Below, piece after piece: positions 9,275-17,613 of a stretch of 41,056 bases of DNA. Source of the DNA: Pueribacillus sp041725775 (GTDB lineage Bacteria > Bacillota > Bacilli > Bacillales > UBA6769); NCBI RefSeq assembly GCF_041725775.1, contig NZ_JBEUEL010000027.1:1-41056 (forward strand), given 5' to 3'. Under the pieces are notes generated by a model, which made no database searches, was not told the origin of the DNA, and was given only the letters and a program-made list of their open reading frames with translations. The translations under genes were made by a program, and so were the position numbers. Every line of letters starts with the position of its first letter. Position 1 is the stretch's first letter.

Positions 9275-9303
9275 AAGAACTTGGCTCACACCAAGTTCTT
9301 TTA
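9274..9303 (+). terminator. Bidirectional terminator between dynA and the convergent dehydrogenase gene
   Basis: AAAGAACTTGG and CCAAGTTCTTT form a perfect stem around CTCACA, with T on the plus side and A on the other, so it can end both transcripts. Confidence 0.85.
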
Positions 9304-9320
9304 ATCATTAGCATTTGTTT

Positions 9321-10193
9321 TTATTTTAGATAGAGATAAAGTGCACTCATATCTTGATCACCATGACCGGAATCAACAGCTTTTTTAAGCATGTCCGTTA
9401 GCTTTTTACCGATAGGCAATGGGATATTTTGTTCATCTGCAAGCTCACCGGCAATTCTTAGATCTTTATGTAACAGTTTCATAGCAAAGCCAGGATGATA
9501 TTCATTTTTCGAGATGAAGTTTTCATAGTGTCGGTCAAATACACGGCTTTGGGCATAGCTTGCATGCAATATATCAAAAAGTACGTTAGAATCGACACCC
9601 ATTTTTTCTCCAAGATTTAATGCTTCGGCGACCGCTTGCGTATGGAAACCAACCATTAAGTTGTTAACGAGTTTGACAATGGATCCGCTACCACAATCTC
9701 CGACATGGTAAATATTTTCGCCTAACACTTCAAATAAAGGCAACATTTCATCAAAGGCGTCTTTGTCGCCTCCGACCATGATGCTTAATGTCCCTGCTTC
9801 AGCGCCAAAGTTACCCCCGCTAATTGGTGCATCGAGAAAACGTATTTTTTTCGCTTCGGCTTGTTCATAAACTTGTCGATTTAACGTAGGAGAGACTGTA
9901 CTAAAATCGATGATGATTTGTCCAGCACGTCCGTTGTTTACAATCCCATCCTCTCCTAATATTACTTTTTCAACATCTTCTGGGAAAGGCAGGCACGTCA
10001 TAAGCACATCACATTTTTCAATCACTTCTTGTAGTGTATACCCAGCTTCTCCGCCAGCATCGATAAATTGTTGCTCTTTCCCTTTACTGCGATTTAATCC
10101 GATTACTCTATAATTTGCTTTCACTAAATTTTTTGCCATTGGCAATCCCATTGCACCTAACCCAATAAAGCCAATTACTTTAGCATTTGACAT
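9321..10193 (-). CDS. NAD(P)-dependent beta-hydroxyacid dehydrogenase (3-hydroxyisobutyrate dehydrogenase family)
   Basis: This 290-residue cytoplasmic enzyme oxidises a beta-hydroxyacid or reduces its semialdehyde. It has an N-terminal Rossmann motif GFIGLGAMG, the family signature DAPISGGNFGAEAGTLSIMVGG at mid-protein (substrate side) and GSIVKLVNN with the catalytic Lys. The substrate cannot be told from sequence: 3-hydroxyisobutyrate, tartronate semialdehyde and related acids are all possible. It stands alone, with AAGGAG-like bases before the ATG. A clear paralogue lies at 32784-33662 beside a hydroxypyruvate isomerase, so this copy may serve another substrate. Confidence 0.85.
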   Translation of the reverse strand: MSNAKVIGFIGLGAMGLPMAKNLVKANYRVIGLNRSKGKEQQFIDAGGEAGYTLQEVIEKCDVLMTCLPFPEDVEKVILGEDGIVNNGRAGQIIIDFSTVSPTLNRQVYEQAEAKKIRFLDAPISGGNFGAEAGTLSIMVGGDKDAFDEMLPLFEVLGENIYHVGDCGSGSIVKLVNNLMVGFHTQAVAEALNLGEKMGVDSNVLFDILHASYAQSRVFDRHYENFISKNEYHPGFAMKLLHKDLRIAGELADEQNIPLPIGKKLTDMLKKAVDSGHGDQDMSALYLYLK

Positions 10194-10349
10194 TAATGAT
10201 CTTCTCCTTCCATCATTTTCATTTATTTTAACACAGTTTTATGCATGTCCCGGGTAAATTTATAAGATTAATATTCTGAAAAGACTAAAAATAGATTGAA
10301 ATTTCATTCATTATTCGATATAATAAAAAAAAGCAGAGGAGGAACAAAC

Positions 10350-10589
10350 ATGAGAAATGAGAGCTCCTACAAAGAAAATATGAAGAAATCTGCTATGGAA
10401 AAACAGAGAAAAGACAATGCTTTTATGCTCGATCTCTTTTCTCAAATGGTCATTGATGAATCGATTTTGAAGTCAAAACGTGAAAAACTTTTAGATTTAA
10501 TTGACGATGCACTTGATAAAAGGGATGAAAAAAAATTTTATAGTTTGTCACAACAATATAAAGAGATGATGAAACAAATTTATAAATAA
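10350..10589 (+). CDS. Small IDEAL-domain protein
   Basis: This 79-residue, highly charged protein consists mostly of the short IDEAL domain (FMLDLFSQMVIDE, then LLDLIDDALDKRD, then FYSLSQQY), in which the I-D-x-A-L core is visible. IDEAL domains occur in Bacillaceae regulators and adaptor-like proteins; the role of this one is unknown. ATG 10350 is preferred over upstream starts because AGGAGG lies 8 bases before it. It is monocistronic, with a strong terminator after it. Confidence 0.8.
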   Translation: MRNESSYKENMKKSAMEKQRKDNAFMLDLFSQMVIDESILKSKREKLLDLIDDALDKRDEKKFYSLSQQYKEMMKQIYK

Positions 10590-10599
10590 GTAATTTTAG

Positions 10600-10627
10600 C
10601 CCCCTTTTGATACGCAAAAGGGGGGTT
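10600..10627 (+). terminator. Terminator after the IDEAL-domain gene
   Basis: CCCCCTTTT (10600-10608) pairs with AAAAGGGGG (10616-10624), followed by a T stretch. It may also serve the convergent FolC-like gene. Confidence 0.8.
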
Positions 10628-10633
10628 TATTGT

Positions 10634-11953
10634 TTATATCGGTTGAACTATAGTCGTAAACCATTGTCGTGTTTCAGCTATAAATGAATGGTTTCCGACG
10701 ACTACAATGAGATCGTTTTTTGATTGGTTTAAAGCATGCTTCACTGCTTCTTCGGGTGATGAAACAACTTCACACGGCAACAAGTGTGACGAATAGTGGA
10801 AAATTTCTTGTTCATGAAAAGATTTATAGCCTTTTGTCGGTTTGCTTATAATACATCTTTTCGTAAATGGCGCCAGTGTATGAACGACTCCTTTATAATC
10901 TTTGTCTCTTGATAGACCGACAATAGCAACGACGTTTTTACGTGAAAAGTATGTGATCACTTCACGTAAATAAGTAGCAGAATGTTCGTTGATCGTTGCA
11001 TCAGCGATAACGACAGGTTCGTCTAAAAGTAGTTCACATTTTCCGAAATTCGTTAACGTTTTTAGCCATTGGTGAATCTCTGTTTGGTTGATCATTTTAC
11101 CAAGTATTCTTTCACACGTTTGCACTGCAAGTGCAATGTTCTCACATTGAAATGAACCGAACAAAGGAACGTGCAAATTTTTGTATATTGCACGGCTCGT
11201 TTTAAAATCAAACGTCATTCCAGATTTTGAAATGTCCGAATGTAAAACAGAAAAGTCACGCTCGTACGTAAAAACATTCTCATGAGCCGCAAGTGATTTG
11301 TCTATTTCTTTAACAATATTTTTTTGTTGTTTACTAATTAAAGTGACTGAATTTTTTTTAATAATTCCAAGTTTATGCGTAATAATGTGCGATATCGTAG
11401 GACCGAGTTCGTCGATATGCTCATTAAAGATCGGGGTAATTACAGACCATTGGTTGTGTACGACATTCGTATCGTCATTTTTGCCACCTTTTCCCGCTTC
11501 TAAAATGATAAAGTCAACCTGTTTTTCGGAAAAATAAAGTAAAGCAATTGCTAAATTTATGGCGATAGGACCTAAATATTCATTCGCTTTCAGACGTTCA
11601 ACGATTTTATATACGTGTGGGGCAACACGGTTGGCTAGACGAACAAAGTCTGAATCTGAAATGGGTATCCCATTTACTTGAACTCTCTCATTAAACGATA
11701 TGTAATGAGGAGAGGTAAATAATCCCGTTTTGTACCCTAAACGATGTAATAACGATGAAATAAATGAAGCGGTTGATCCTTTTCCTTTGCTACCTGTAAC
11801 GAGAACGATTTGTTTGTGATTATCTGGAGATCCGAGCGAATTTAAAAGTTCACGGGCAAGATATTGGACTCTAGTTATTTCATCTGAGCTTGTTTTTGCT
11901 TTATTATAAGATGAATAAATGAGGTCGATAGCTTCAGTTTTTGTTTGAATCAT
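10634..11953 (-). CDS. Divergent Mur-ligase-family protein, FolC-like (folylpolyglutamate/dihydrofolate synthase type)
   Basis: The 439-residue protein has the length and order of FolC: P-loop GSKGKGST (residues 54-61), then GLFTSPH, then LEAGKGGKNDDTN in the place of the usual EVGLGGRxDATN. The C-terminal motif of genuine FolC (DGAHNP) is replaced by ADATINEHSA, so glutamate ligation to folate is uncertain; it may add an amino acid to another substrate. The start is set at ATG 11953, preceded by AAGGT; a longer frame to 12010 would run through the metA terminator and is rejected. It lies 47 bases behind metA on the same strand, separated by a terminator. Confidence 0.75.
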   Translation of the reverse strand: MIQTKTEAIDLIYSSYNKAKTSSDEITRVQYLARELLNSLGSPDNHKQIVLVTGSKGKGSTASFISSLLHRLGYKTGLFTSPHYISFNERVQVNGIPISDSDFVRLANRVAPHVYKIVERLKANEYLGPIAINLAIALLYFSEKQVDFIILEAGKGGKNDDTNVVHNQWSVITPIFNEHIDELGPTISHIITHKLGIIKKNSVTLISKQQKNIVKEIDKSLAAHENVFTYERDFSVLHSDISKSGMTFDFKTSRAIYKNLHVPLFGSFQCENIALAVQTCERILGKMINQTEIHQWLKTLTNFGKCELLLDEPVVIADATINEHSATYLREVITYFSRKNVVAIVGLSRDKDYKGVVHTLAPFTKRCIISKPTKGYKSFHEQEIFHYSSHLLPCEVVSSPEEAVKHALNQSKNDLIVVVGNHSFIAETRQWFTTIVQPI

Positions 11954-11965
11954 ATCTATATACCT

Positions 11966-11996
11966 TAAAAAGCCGCATAAGCTGCGGCTTTTTCCC
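11966..11996 (-). terminator. Terminator of metA
   Basis: AGCCGCA (11971-11977) pairs with TGCGGCT (11983-11989), flanked by A and T runs. It ends metA before the FolC-like gene on the minus strand. Confidence 0.8.
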
Positions 11997-12000
11997 TTTT

Positions 12001-12909
12001 TTACTCCCAATAATATGGTGTCTCTTGATAAACATAATAATTAAGCCAGTTGCTAAAGAGAAGATTCGCATGTGAGCGCCAAGTGTGAAGTGGTAGCTTA
12101 TTCGGGTTATCGTCTGGAAAATAATTTTTTGGTATTGCAATTTCCAGCCCTTTGTTTAGATCTCTTTCGTATTCGTCCCTTAATGTACAGGCATCATATT
12201 CGAGGTGACCTGTAATAAAAATTTGTGAGCCACTTTCGTTTACAACGATTGTTACACCCGCCTCCTCTGACTCACATAAAATGGATAATTCTCTCACATT
12301 TTCAATCTCTTCTCGGCGAACTTCAGTATATCGCGAATGGGGAATATAAAAAAGGTCATCAAATCCCCTTAATAATCTAACATTATATTTTAACAAACGG
12401 TGTTCAAAGATCCCAAATATTTTTTCGTCTAAATCATACTTTTGTATATCGTAGTGATAATATAGGCCTGCTTGAGCACCCCAACATATGTGCAATGTTG
12501 ACGTAACGTTCGCTTTCGTCCATTCCATGATGTCTTTTAGTTCATCCCAATACGTCACATCAGTAAAGTCAAGGTGTTCAATAGGTGCACCAGTGATGAT
12601 CATGCCATCAAACTTTCGATGTTTTATATTTTTAAACGTTGTGTAAAATGAATCTAGGTGTGATTTAGCTGTTGTTTTTGGTTGATGCGTTTCAGGAATG
12701 ATTAACGTAATGTTGACTTGCAATGGTGAATTCCCTAACAATCGAAGTAATTGTGTTTCAGTTTTAACTTTTTCAGGCATAAGGTTAAGTATAACAATAT
12801 TTAAAGGCCTAATATCTTGGGTATAGGCTCGTTGGTTATCCATTACAAATATATTTTCTTTCTCTAATATTTCTTTAGCTGGTAAGTCAGTAGGGATATT
12901 TATTGGCAT
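12001..12909 (-). CDS. metA: Homoserine O-acyltransferase MetA, predicted acetyl-CoA type
   Basis: MetA activates homoserine in the first dedicated step of methionine synthesis. The 302-residue protein has the full-length family pattern: NLMPEKVKTETQ, the catalytic Cys142 in HICWGAQAG and the TGHLEYD box. Residue 111 is Glu (GAPIEHLDF). In characterised MetA enzymes Glu here goes with acetyl-CoA use and Gly (as in E. coli) with succinyl-CoA, so this should be a homoserine O-acetyltransferase. AAGGAG precedes the ATG. No S-box, methionine T-box or similar leader is visible in the short upstream region, which is unusual for methionine genes in this group. Confidence 0.93.
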   Translation of the reverse strand: MPINIPTDLPAKEILEKENIFVMDNQRAYTQDIRPLNIVILNLMPEKVKTETQLLRLLGNSPLQVNITLIIPETHQPKTTAKSHLDSFYTTFKNIKHRKFDGMIITGAPIEHLDFTDVTYWDELKDIMEWTKANVTSTLHICWGAQAGLYYHYDIQKYDLDEKIFGIFEHRLLKYNVRLLRGFDDLFYIPHSRYTEVRREEIENVRELSILCESEEAGVTIVVNESGSQIFITGHLEYDACTLRDEYERDLNKGLEIAIPKNYFPDDNPNKLPLHTWRSHANLLFSNWLNYYVYQETPYYWE

Positions 12910-13047
12910 AGCAAAAAAGCTCCTTATTCCATATTTTTGATCGTGGTGTCACGTGTATCATTTATTTTATCATATAAATTATAAAAATAGCACATAAGTA
13001 AGCTTAATCACTTGGATGTTTTAATTGTTACAGAGGGGGATTACTGA

Positions 13048-13236
13048 GTGGAAAGAAAACTCGTTGTTCATAAAGTGAACGAATTGCTTGATACCTTTTG
13101 TCAAGATTGTTTTTTAAATAAATATTTACGTCAGACATACGGTAAAAATCATGCGCAGCGTTTTTGTATCCAACAATGTTCTGTAGGTGACGAATTAAAA
13201 ACGTATGGAAAAATGTTAGTTAGTCGTGACAGTTAA
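13048..13236 (+). CDS. Small zinc-finger protein
   Basis: This 62-residue protein has a Cys-rich centre: CQDC, then H in KNHAQRF, then CIQQC, a pattern seen in small Bacillaceae zinc-finger domain proteins (C-x2-C...H...C-x3-C). It probably binds one zinc ion; its partner is unknown. The GTG start at 13048 is supported by AGAGGGGG 8 bases upstream. It is divergent from metA. Confidence 0.7.
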   Translation: MERKLVVHKVNELLDTFCQDCFLNKYLRQTYGKNHAQRFCIQQCSVGDELKTYGKMLVSRDS

Positions 13237-13434
13237 GATAATTACATAAATGATAATTAATATGCATATTGTATCCGTTTTTTGAACGTGTTCGAAACCG
13301 TTTCTTTTGGGGAAGTTACGGGCTTTTCTTCGGACACATTGCTAATGAAGCCGAAGTTGTACTTTCACAATTAGGAATTTTTGTCCCTTCCGCTTCAAAA
13401 GGGTACAGTTACAGACTAAAAATGCGCACAAATA

Positions 13435-13494
13435 TTGACTTTTCCACTTATATTGGTAATAATTATGGTAACATTATATTAGGTTTGCTATGAT
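13435..13494 (+). promoter_or_regulatory. Promoter region of the proBA T-box leader
   Basis: TGCTATGAT (13486-13494) is an extended -10 element placed just before the predicted 5' end of the T-box RNA. TTGACT at 13435-13440 with TAATAA about 16 bases on is an alternative promoter further upstream. Confidence 0.45.
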
Positions 13495-13495
13495 A

Positions 13496-13709
13496 GGGAT
13501 TAGTAAAAAGACCGTCTTGTATTAGAGAGTAGGATTCACGGCTGAAAGATCCTATTACATGACCCTTTTGAACCTGCCCTTGAGCTGTCAACGTACAAGT
13601 TTGACCGGAACACACCGTTATCGATTGAAGTGGACATTTAATATACGTGTCAAAAAAGGTGGTACCACGGAAAACTTTCCGTCCTTTTATAGGATTGGAA
13701 AGTTTTTTC
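13496..13709 (+). promoter_or_regulatory. T-box riboswitch upstream of proBA
   Basis: The leader contains the T-box sequence AAGGTGGTACCACGG at 13656-13670, followed by a terminator whose stem pairs AAAACTTTCC (13671-13680) with GGAAAGTTTT (13697-13706) and ends in a T run. Uncharged tRNA that pairs with the T-box prevents this terminator. A CCT codon after GAA at 13573-13575 sits where a specifier codon is expected and reads proline. This fits the downstream genes and the known T-box control of proBA in Bacillus. ACCC at 13562-13565 keeps the exact specifier uncertain. Confidence 0.9.
13671..13709 (+). terminator. T-box regulated terminator
   Basis: This is the intrinsic terminator of the T-box leader. 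Its 5' arm is adjacent to the T-box bulge, so antiterminator and terminator exclude each other. Confidence 0.85.
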
Positions 13710-13746
13710 TTTAATCTGCAAGTTGTCATATGGAAAGGTGAAAGAA

Positions 13747-14883
13747 ATGAGGAAACAACGAATCGTCGTAAAAATTGGTAGCAGCTCTTTAACAAATGAT
13801 AATGGGAGCTTATCGTTAAGCAAATTAAATGAGCATGTCGATGCGATTGCAAAAATTAAACGAGCAGGCAATGAAGTTGTCCTCATCTCATCCGGTGCGG
13901 TAGCAGCTGGTTTTCATAAACTTGGTTATCCGACACGACCTGTTACGATTGCAGGTAAACAATCGGCTGCTGCAGTTGGTCAATCGCTGTTAATGCAAAG
14001 CTATGGAGAATCGTTTTCACGGTTTGATATCGTTACAGCACAAATGTTGCTTACGAGAAATAATTTTAAAAATCGTGATCAATACCGCAATATTTACCAA
14101 ACATTATCTGAATTACTACATCGAAATGTTCTGCCGATTATCAATGAAAATGATTCAGTTTCTGTGGAAGAACTTACTTTTGGTGATAACGATATGTTAT
14201 CAGCGCTCGTTAGCGGAATTATTAGTGCTGATTTTTTAATTATTTTAACAGATACAAATGGCTTATATAATAAGGACCCTAGAATGAATTCAGATGCAAA
14301 AAAATATAACTTCTTAAAAGAAATCACTAGTGAGTTAATGGCACAAGCAAATGAAAATGGCTCATCTGTTGGAACAGGCGGCATGCGTTCGAAGCTTGAA
14401 GCTGCAAAAACAGCATTGTCACTTGGAGTAAAATGTTTTATTGGAAAAGGATTCGGAGAAAACAAGCTTCTTGATGTTTTAAATGGTAAAGGTGATGGCA
14501 CATACATCGGGGCACCAACCTCATATTGGGTGAAAAACAATAAACAGTGGCTTGCGTTACATTCACCGATTTCCGGAGCCCTTGTCGTTGATAAAGGAGC
14601 AGAAGAAGCGTTGCTTATGAAGGGAAGAAGTCTTTTACCAGCTGGGGTTGTAGCGGTCGAAGGTCATTTTACAGTTGGTAACGTCGTTGAGATTAAAAAT
14701 ATAGCTGGTCAGCAAATTGCAAAAGGTGAAGTTAACTATTCTTCAGATGAATTACTTAAAGTAAAAGGAATGCCGAGTGAAAAAGCGAAGAATATTACGA
14801 AACGTACTGTAAGTGAAGTTATTCATCGTGACCATATGATTGTACGTACATTATTGGAAAAGGAGCGAGAGCAATGGAATTAA
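13747..14883 (+). CDS. proB: Glutamate 5-kinase ProB
   Basis: ProB phosphorylates glutamate to gamma-glutamyl phosphate, the first step of proline synthesis. The 378-residue protein has the amino-acid kinase domain (KIGSSSLT, VLISSGAVAAG, INENDSV, SVGTGGMRSK) and a C-terminal PUA domain starting near SLLPAGVVAVEG. ATG 13747 is chosen because AAGGTG lies 6 bases upstream; a longer frame from 13723 is less likely. The gene overlaps proA by 10 bases, so the two are translationally coupled. The T-box controls both. Confidence 0.96.
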   Translation: MRKQRIVVKIGSSSLTNDNGSLSLSKLNEHVDAIAKIKRAGNEVVLISSGAVAAGFHKLGYPTRPVTIAGKQSAAAVGQSLLMQSYGESFSRFDIVTAQMLLTRNNFKNRDQYRNIYQTLSELLHRNVLPIINENDSVSVEELTFGDNDMLSALVSGIISADFLIILTDTNGLYNKDPRMNSDAKKYNFLKEITSELMAQANENGSSVGTGGMRSKLEAAKTALSLGVKCFIGKGFGENKLLDVLNGKGDGTYIGAPTSYWVKNNKQWLALHSPISGALVVDKGAEEALLMKGRSLLPAGVVAVEGHFTVGNVVEIKNIAGQQIAKGEVNYSSDELLKVKGMPSEKAKNITKRTVSEVIHRDHMIVRTLLEKEREQWN

Positions 14884-16118
14884 TTGAAAAAGCAAAAAAA
14901 GCAAAGACTGCTTCTGCATTCGTCTCGATCGCATCAACAGAAGAAAAAAATCATGCGTTAAAAACAATTGCAGAAGAACTAATCAAAAATAAAGACTACA
15001 TTATAGAGCAAAATAAACTTGATCTTGAAAATGGAAGACAAGATGGTCTTAGCAGCGCATTACTTGATCGTTTAGCAATTAATGAAGTACGCCTTCAAGG
15101 AATTGCAGACGGATTAAACGAAGTGGCACAGTTAGATGATCCGATCGGTGAAGTGATGGAATCATGGGATCGTCCGAATGGCCTTCAAATTGAAAGTGTT
15201 CGTGTACCAATAGGTGTTGTCGGAATGATTTACGAAGCAAGACCAAATGTAACCGTGGATGCAGCTGGATTATGTTTAAAAACAAGCAATGCTGTTATTT
15301 TACGTGGCAGTTCATCTGCGATTGAATCGAATAAGGCGCTAGTGTCGATTATTCACAAAGCGTTAGCCAAAACTTCGCTTCCTGTGGATGCCGTTCAACT
15401 GTTGGAGGACACAAGCAGAGAAACAGCAGCAAAATTGTTTAAGTTAAACGAATATCTCGATGTACTCATTCCGCGGGGTGGAGAAAATTTAATTCGCACA
15501 GTTGTTAACAATGCTACAATTCCAGTTTTAGAAACGGGTGCTGGGAATTGTCACGTATTCATCGATGAATCTGCAAATAAAGAGATGGGGATTCAGATTG
15601 CAATAAATGCAAAAGTACAGCGTCCATCTGTTTGCAATGCAATTGAAACACTACTCGTTCACAAAGAGTGGGCGAAACAACATTTAATTGATTTATTAAA
15701 AGAATTGGAAGCGAATGGTGTTGAATTGTACGGTGATGATTACGTTGTCAGTCAACATGATGGAGTGAAAGAAGCAACAGAAGAAGATTGGGCGACTGAA
15801 TATCTTGATTTAGTGTTAGCGGTAAAAACGGTTGAAAATGTTGAGGAAGCAATCGCTCATATTAATCAGTACGGCACAAAACATTCTGAGGCGATTGTAA
15901 CTGAAAATAGCGAAAGTGTTAAACGTTTTTTCCAAAGTGTCGATGCTTCTTCGCTTTATCATAATGCTTCCACACGATTTACGGATGGGTTTGAATTTGG
16001 ATTTGGAGCTGAAATCGGAATTAGTACTCAAAAGCTTCACGCACGCGGACCGATGGGGCTAAAAGCATTAACGACAAACAAATATGTAATTAAAGGTAAA
16101 GGACAAATTCGTTCTTAA
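14874..16118 (+). CDS. proA: Gamma-glutamyl phosphate reductase ProA
   Basis: ProA reduces gamma-glutamyl phosphate to glutamate-5-semialdehyde with NADPH; the product cyclises toward proline. The 414-residue protein has the aldehyde dehydrogenase fold with catalytic Cys254 (QRPSVCNAIET), the GMIYEARPNVT segment and the RGGENLI loop. It starts inside proB; AAGGAGCGAGAG lies just upstream. No proC is present in the window, so the last step must be encoded elsewhere. The operon ends at a strong terminator. Confidence 0.96.
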   Translation: MELIEKAKKAKTASAFVSIASTEEKNHALKTIAEELIKNKDYIIEQNKLDLENGRQDGLSSALLDRLAINEVRLQGIADGLNEVAQLDDPIGEVMESWDRPNGLQIESVRVPIGVVGMIYEARPNVTVDAAGLCLKTSNAVILRGSSSAIESNKALVSIIHKALAKTSLPVDAVQLLEDTSRETAAKLFKLNEYLDVLIPRGGENLIRTVVNNATIPVLETGAGNCHVFIDESANKEMGIQIAINAKVQRPSVCNAIETLLVHKEWAKQHLIDLLKELEANGVELYGDDYVVSQHDGVKEATEEDWATEYLDLVLAVKTVENVEEAIAHINQYGTKHSEAIVTENSESVKRFFQSVDASSLYHNASTRFTDGFEFGFGAEIGISTQKLHARGPMGLKALTTNKYVIKGKGQIRS

Positions 16119-16137
16119 ATGCGTATACACAATGCAC

Positions 16138-16173
16138 AAAAAATCCGAAGAATTATTTCACTTCGGATTTTTC
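16138..16173 (+). terminator. Bidirectional terminator after proBA
   Basis: AAATCCGAAG (16141-16150) pairs with CTTCGGATTT (16161-16170), with A and T runs outside. The stem includes the last codons of the convergent MBL gene. Confidence 0.85.
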
Positions 16174-17112
16174 TTTTTTGGAAAAATAATCAAGCAGTCC
16201 CATCGAGAAGACTTGTAAATCCATTTGTAATATTTTATAAATCACATGATTTTTCGGAACATTGTATTTATCAAGCACAATTGAAATTTTTTCAAGTAAC
16301 CGTTTTACGAGTTCATCAACACTTTTTCCTTCACGATAGACATCTTCTCCTGTTTTTACATAAATAGGTAACCAATGTTGAATTTGACTGTAAACTTCTT
16401 GAACATTTTCGGCTACACTAAAATGACCAAAATAAATTCGCTCAACACCTAAATTTTTAATCCGCTCTAATGACTGTAACGTTTTGTCGGGATCAAATTG
16501 GTTAGGAGATGTTGCTGGTAAATATAATTTAAAACCAAACTCTTCAATCTGTTTATGTTGAACCCCCAATGTATCACCGATGAAGATTCCATTACTTATC
16601 GGATCGTAAATGCTGAAATGGTGATTTGCATGTCCAGGTGTATCGAGAAACAACAATTCGCAATTTGCGCTGATTTGTAACGTTTCATTATCATCTTTGA
16701 TCATCACTCTTTCTTCTGGTACTGGTAAAATTGGCTTAAAAAGCGAATCAAATTGAGGACCATAAACTGCTTTTGCCCCTTGTATTAGTCGAGATGGATC
16801 GATCATGTGTCTCGCTCCTCTCGGATGAACGACAAGCTTCGCATTTGGGCATTTTTCCATGAGTAAACCTGCGCCACCAGCGTGATCAAGGTGGACATGA
16901 GTGACGATAATGTACTTTACTTCCATAAGGTCGATTTGTAATGAGTCAAGTCCTTTCAAAATGTGTGGAATTGATGAACTCGCACACGTTTCAATTAACG
17001 TAATGTTTTCTTCTTGAATGACATATGTACCTGTTCGTTCACTTATTCCTAAATCAATACCATCAATAAGGTGGATTCGATTACCGAGATCAATTGGTAT
17101 AGCTGTAGTCAA
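16153..17112 (-). CDS. MBL-fold metallo-hydrolase
   Basis: The 319-residue protein has the metallo-beta-lactamase motif THVHLDHAGG, a third-ligand segment TPGHANHHF and GDTLG, so it should bind two metal ions and hydrolyse an ester, thioester or phosphoester; the substrate is unknown. There is no signal peptide. The TTG start at 17112 is chosen because GAGGGGG lies 9 bases before it. An ATG at 17148 has no ribosome binding site and would add 12 residues that do not look like the family N-terminus. It is convergent with proA. Confidence 0.8.
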   Translation of the reverse strand: MTTAIPIDLGNRIHLIDGIDLGISERTGTYVIQEENITLIETCASSSIPHILKGLDSLQIDLMEVKYIIVTHVHLDHAGGAGLLMEKCPNAKLVVHPRGARHMIDPSRLIQGAKAVYGPQFDSLFKPILPVPEERVMIKDDNETLQISANCELLFLDTPGHANHHFSIYDPISNGIFIGDTLGVQHKQIEEFGFKLYLPATSPNQFDPDKTLQSLERIKNLGVERIYFGHFSVAENVQEVYSQIQHWLPIYVKTGEDVYREGKSVDELVKRLLEKISIVLDKYNVPKNHVIYKILQMDLQVFSMGLLDYFSKKEKSEVK

Positions 17113-17287
17113 ATTTTGCAACCCCCTCAATTTTTTAGAAAACGTCATACATTTATTTTACGGTAACCGTTTTCAATTGTAAATTGAATACTCCGAACTG
17201 TTGGATTGGGATATTTTTTGTAATGTAATTCAGTTTGAAACTTCTCATACTAACTGTAATCTCCTACAAACAGAAGGGGGATTATGT

Positions 17288-17536
17288 ATGCAGACACACG
17301 AATATGATGCAACCTTATTCTACCTCCATCGCATGGCTTGCACTGAGTTAATGACAATCATGACATTGACCGCTGATGACTTTTTAGCCAAAAAAATTGA
17401 AAACTTTGTTAAAGCGTACATGTATGATCCAGACTTTACAAAAGTAGAGCGAGCTTACAATTCATTGTTACGTTATCTTGACCATGTTTTCGTGTCTCAT
17501 ATCGATGAACGAGTTGAAATTGTGACACTCACATAA
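17288..17536 (+). CDS. Small hypothetical protein
   Basis: I do not recognise this 82-residue protein. It is predicted helical and soluble, with no Cys pair, signal peptide or membrane segment (MQTHEYDATLFYLHRMAC at the N-terminus). The start at 17288 follows GAAGGGGG with 7-base spacing. The gene stands alone between an MBL gene and an aminotransferase and ends at a terminator. Confidence 0.65.
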   Translation: MQTHEYDATLFYLHRMACTELMTIMTLTADDFLAKKIENFVKAYMYDPDFTKVERAYNSLLRYLDHVFVSHIDERVEIVTLT

Positions 17537-17569
17537 GGAGCCAATCTTAATACGGCTCCTTTTTTTTAT
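17535..17569 (+). terminator. Terminator
   Basis: AAGGAGCC (17535-17542) pairs with GGCTCCTT (17554-17561), followed by eight or so T residues. Confidence 0.88.
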
Positions 17570-17613
17570 TCATGATACACTAAACATAGTGAAAATGGTG
17601 TAGGAGGAGTAAC

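Noticed and set aside
10634..12010. Longer start of the FolC-like protein at 12010
   Set aside because: The extra 19 codons would be read through the metA terminator stem; ATG 11953 has a suitable ribosome binding site.
12910..13047. S-box (SAM) riboswitch or methionine T-box upstream of metA
   Set aside because: The region is only about 140 bases and shows no S-box core, T-box motif or terminator on the minus strand.
13269..13493. A 74-codon plus-strand frame between the zinc-finger gene and the proBA leader
   Set aside because: It starts at TTG without a ribosome binding site, its composition is not protein-like, and it runs into the proBA promoter.
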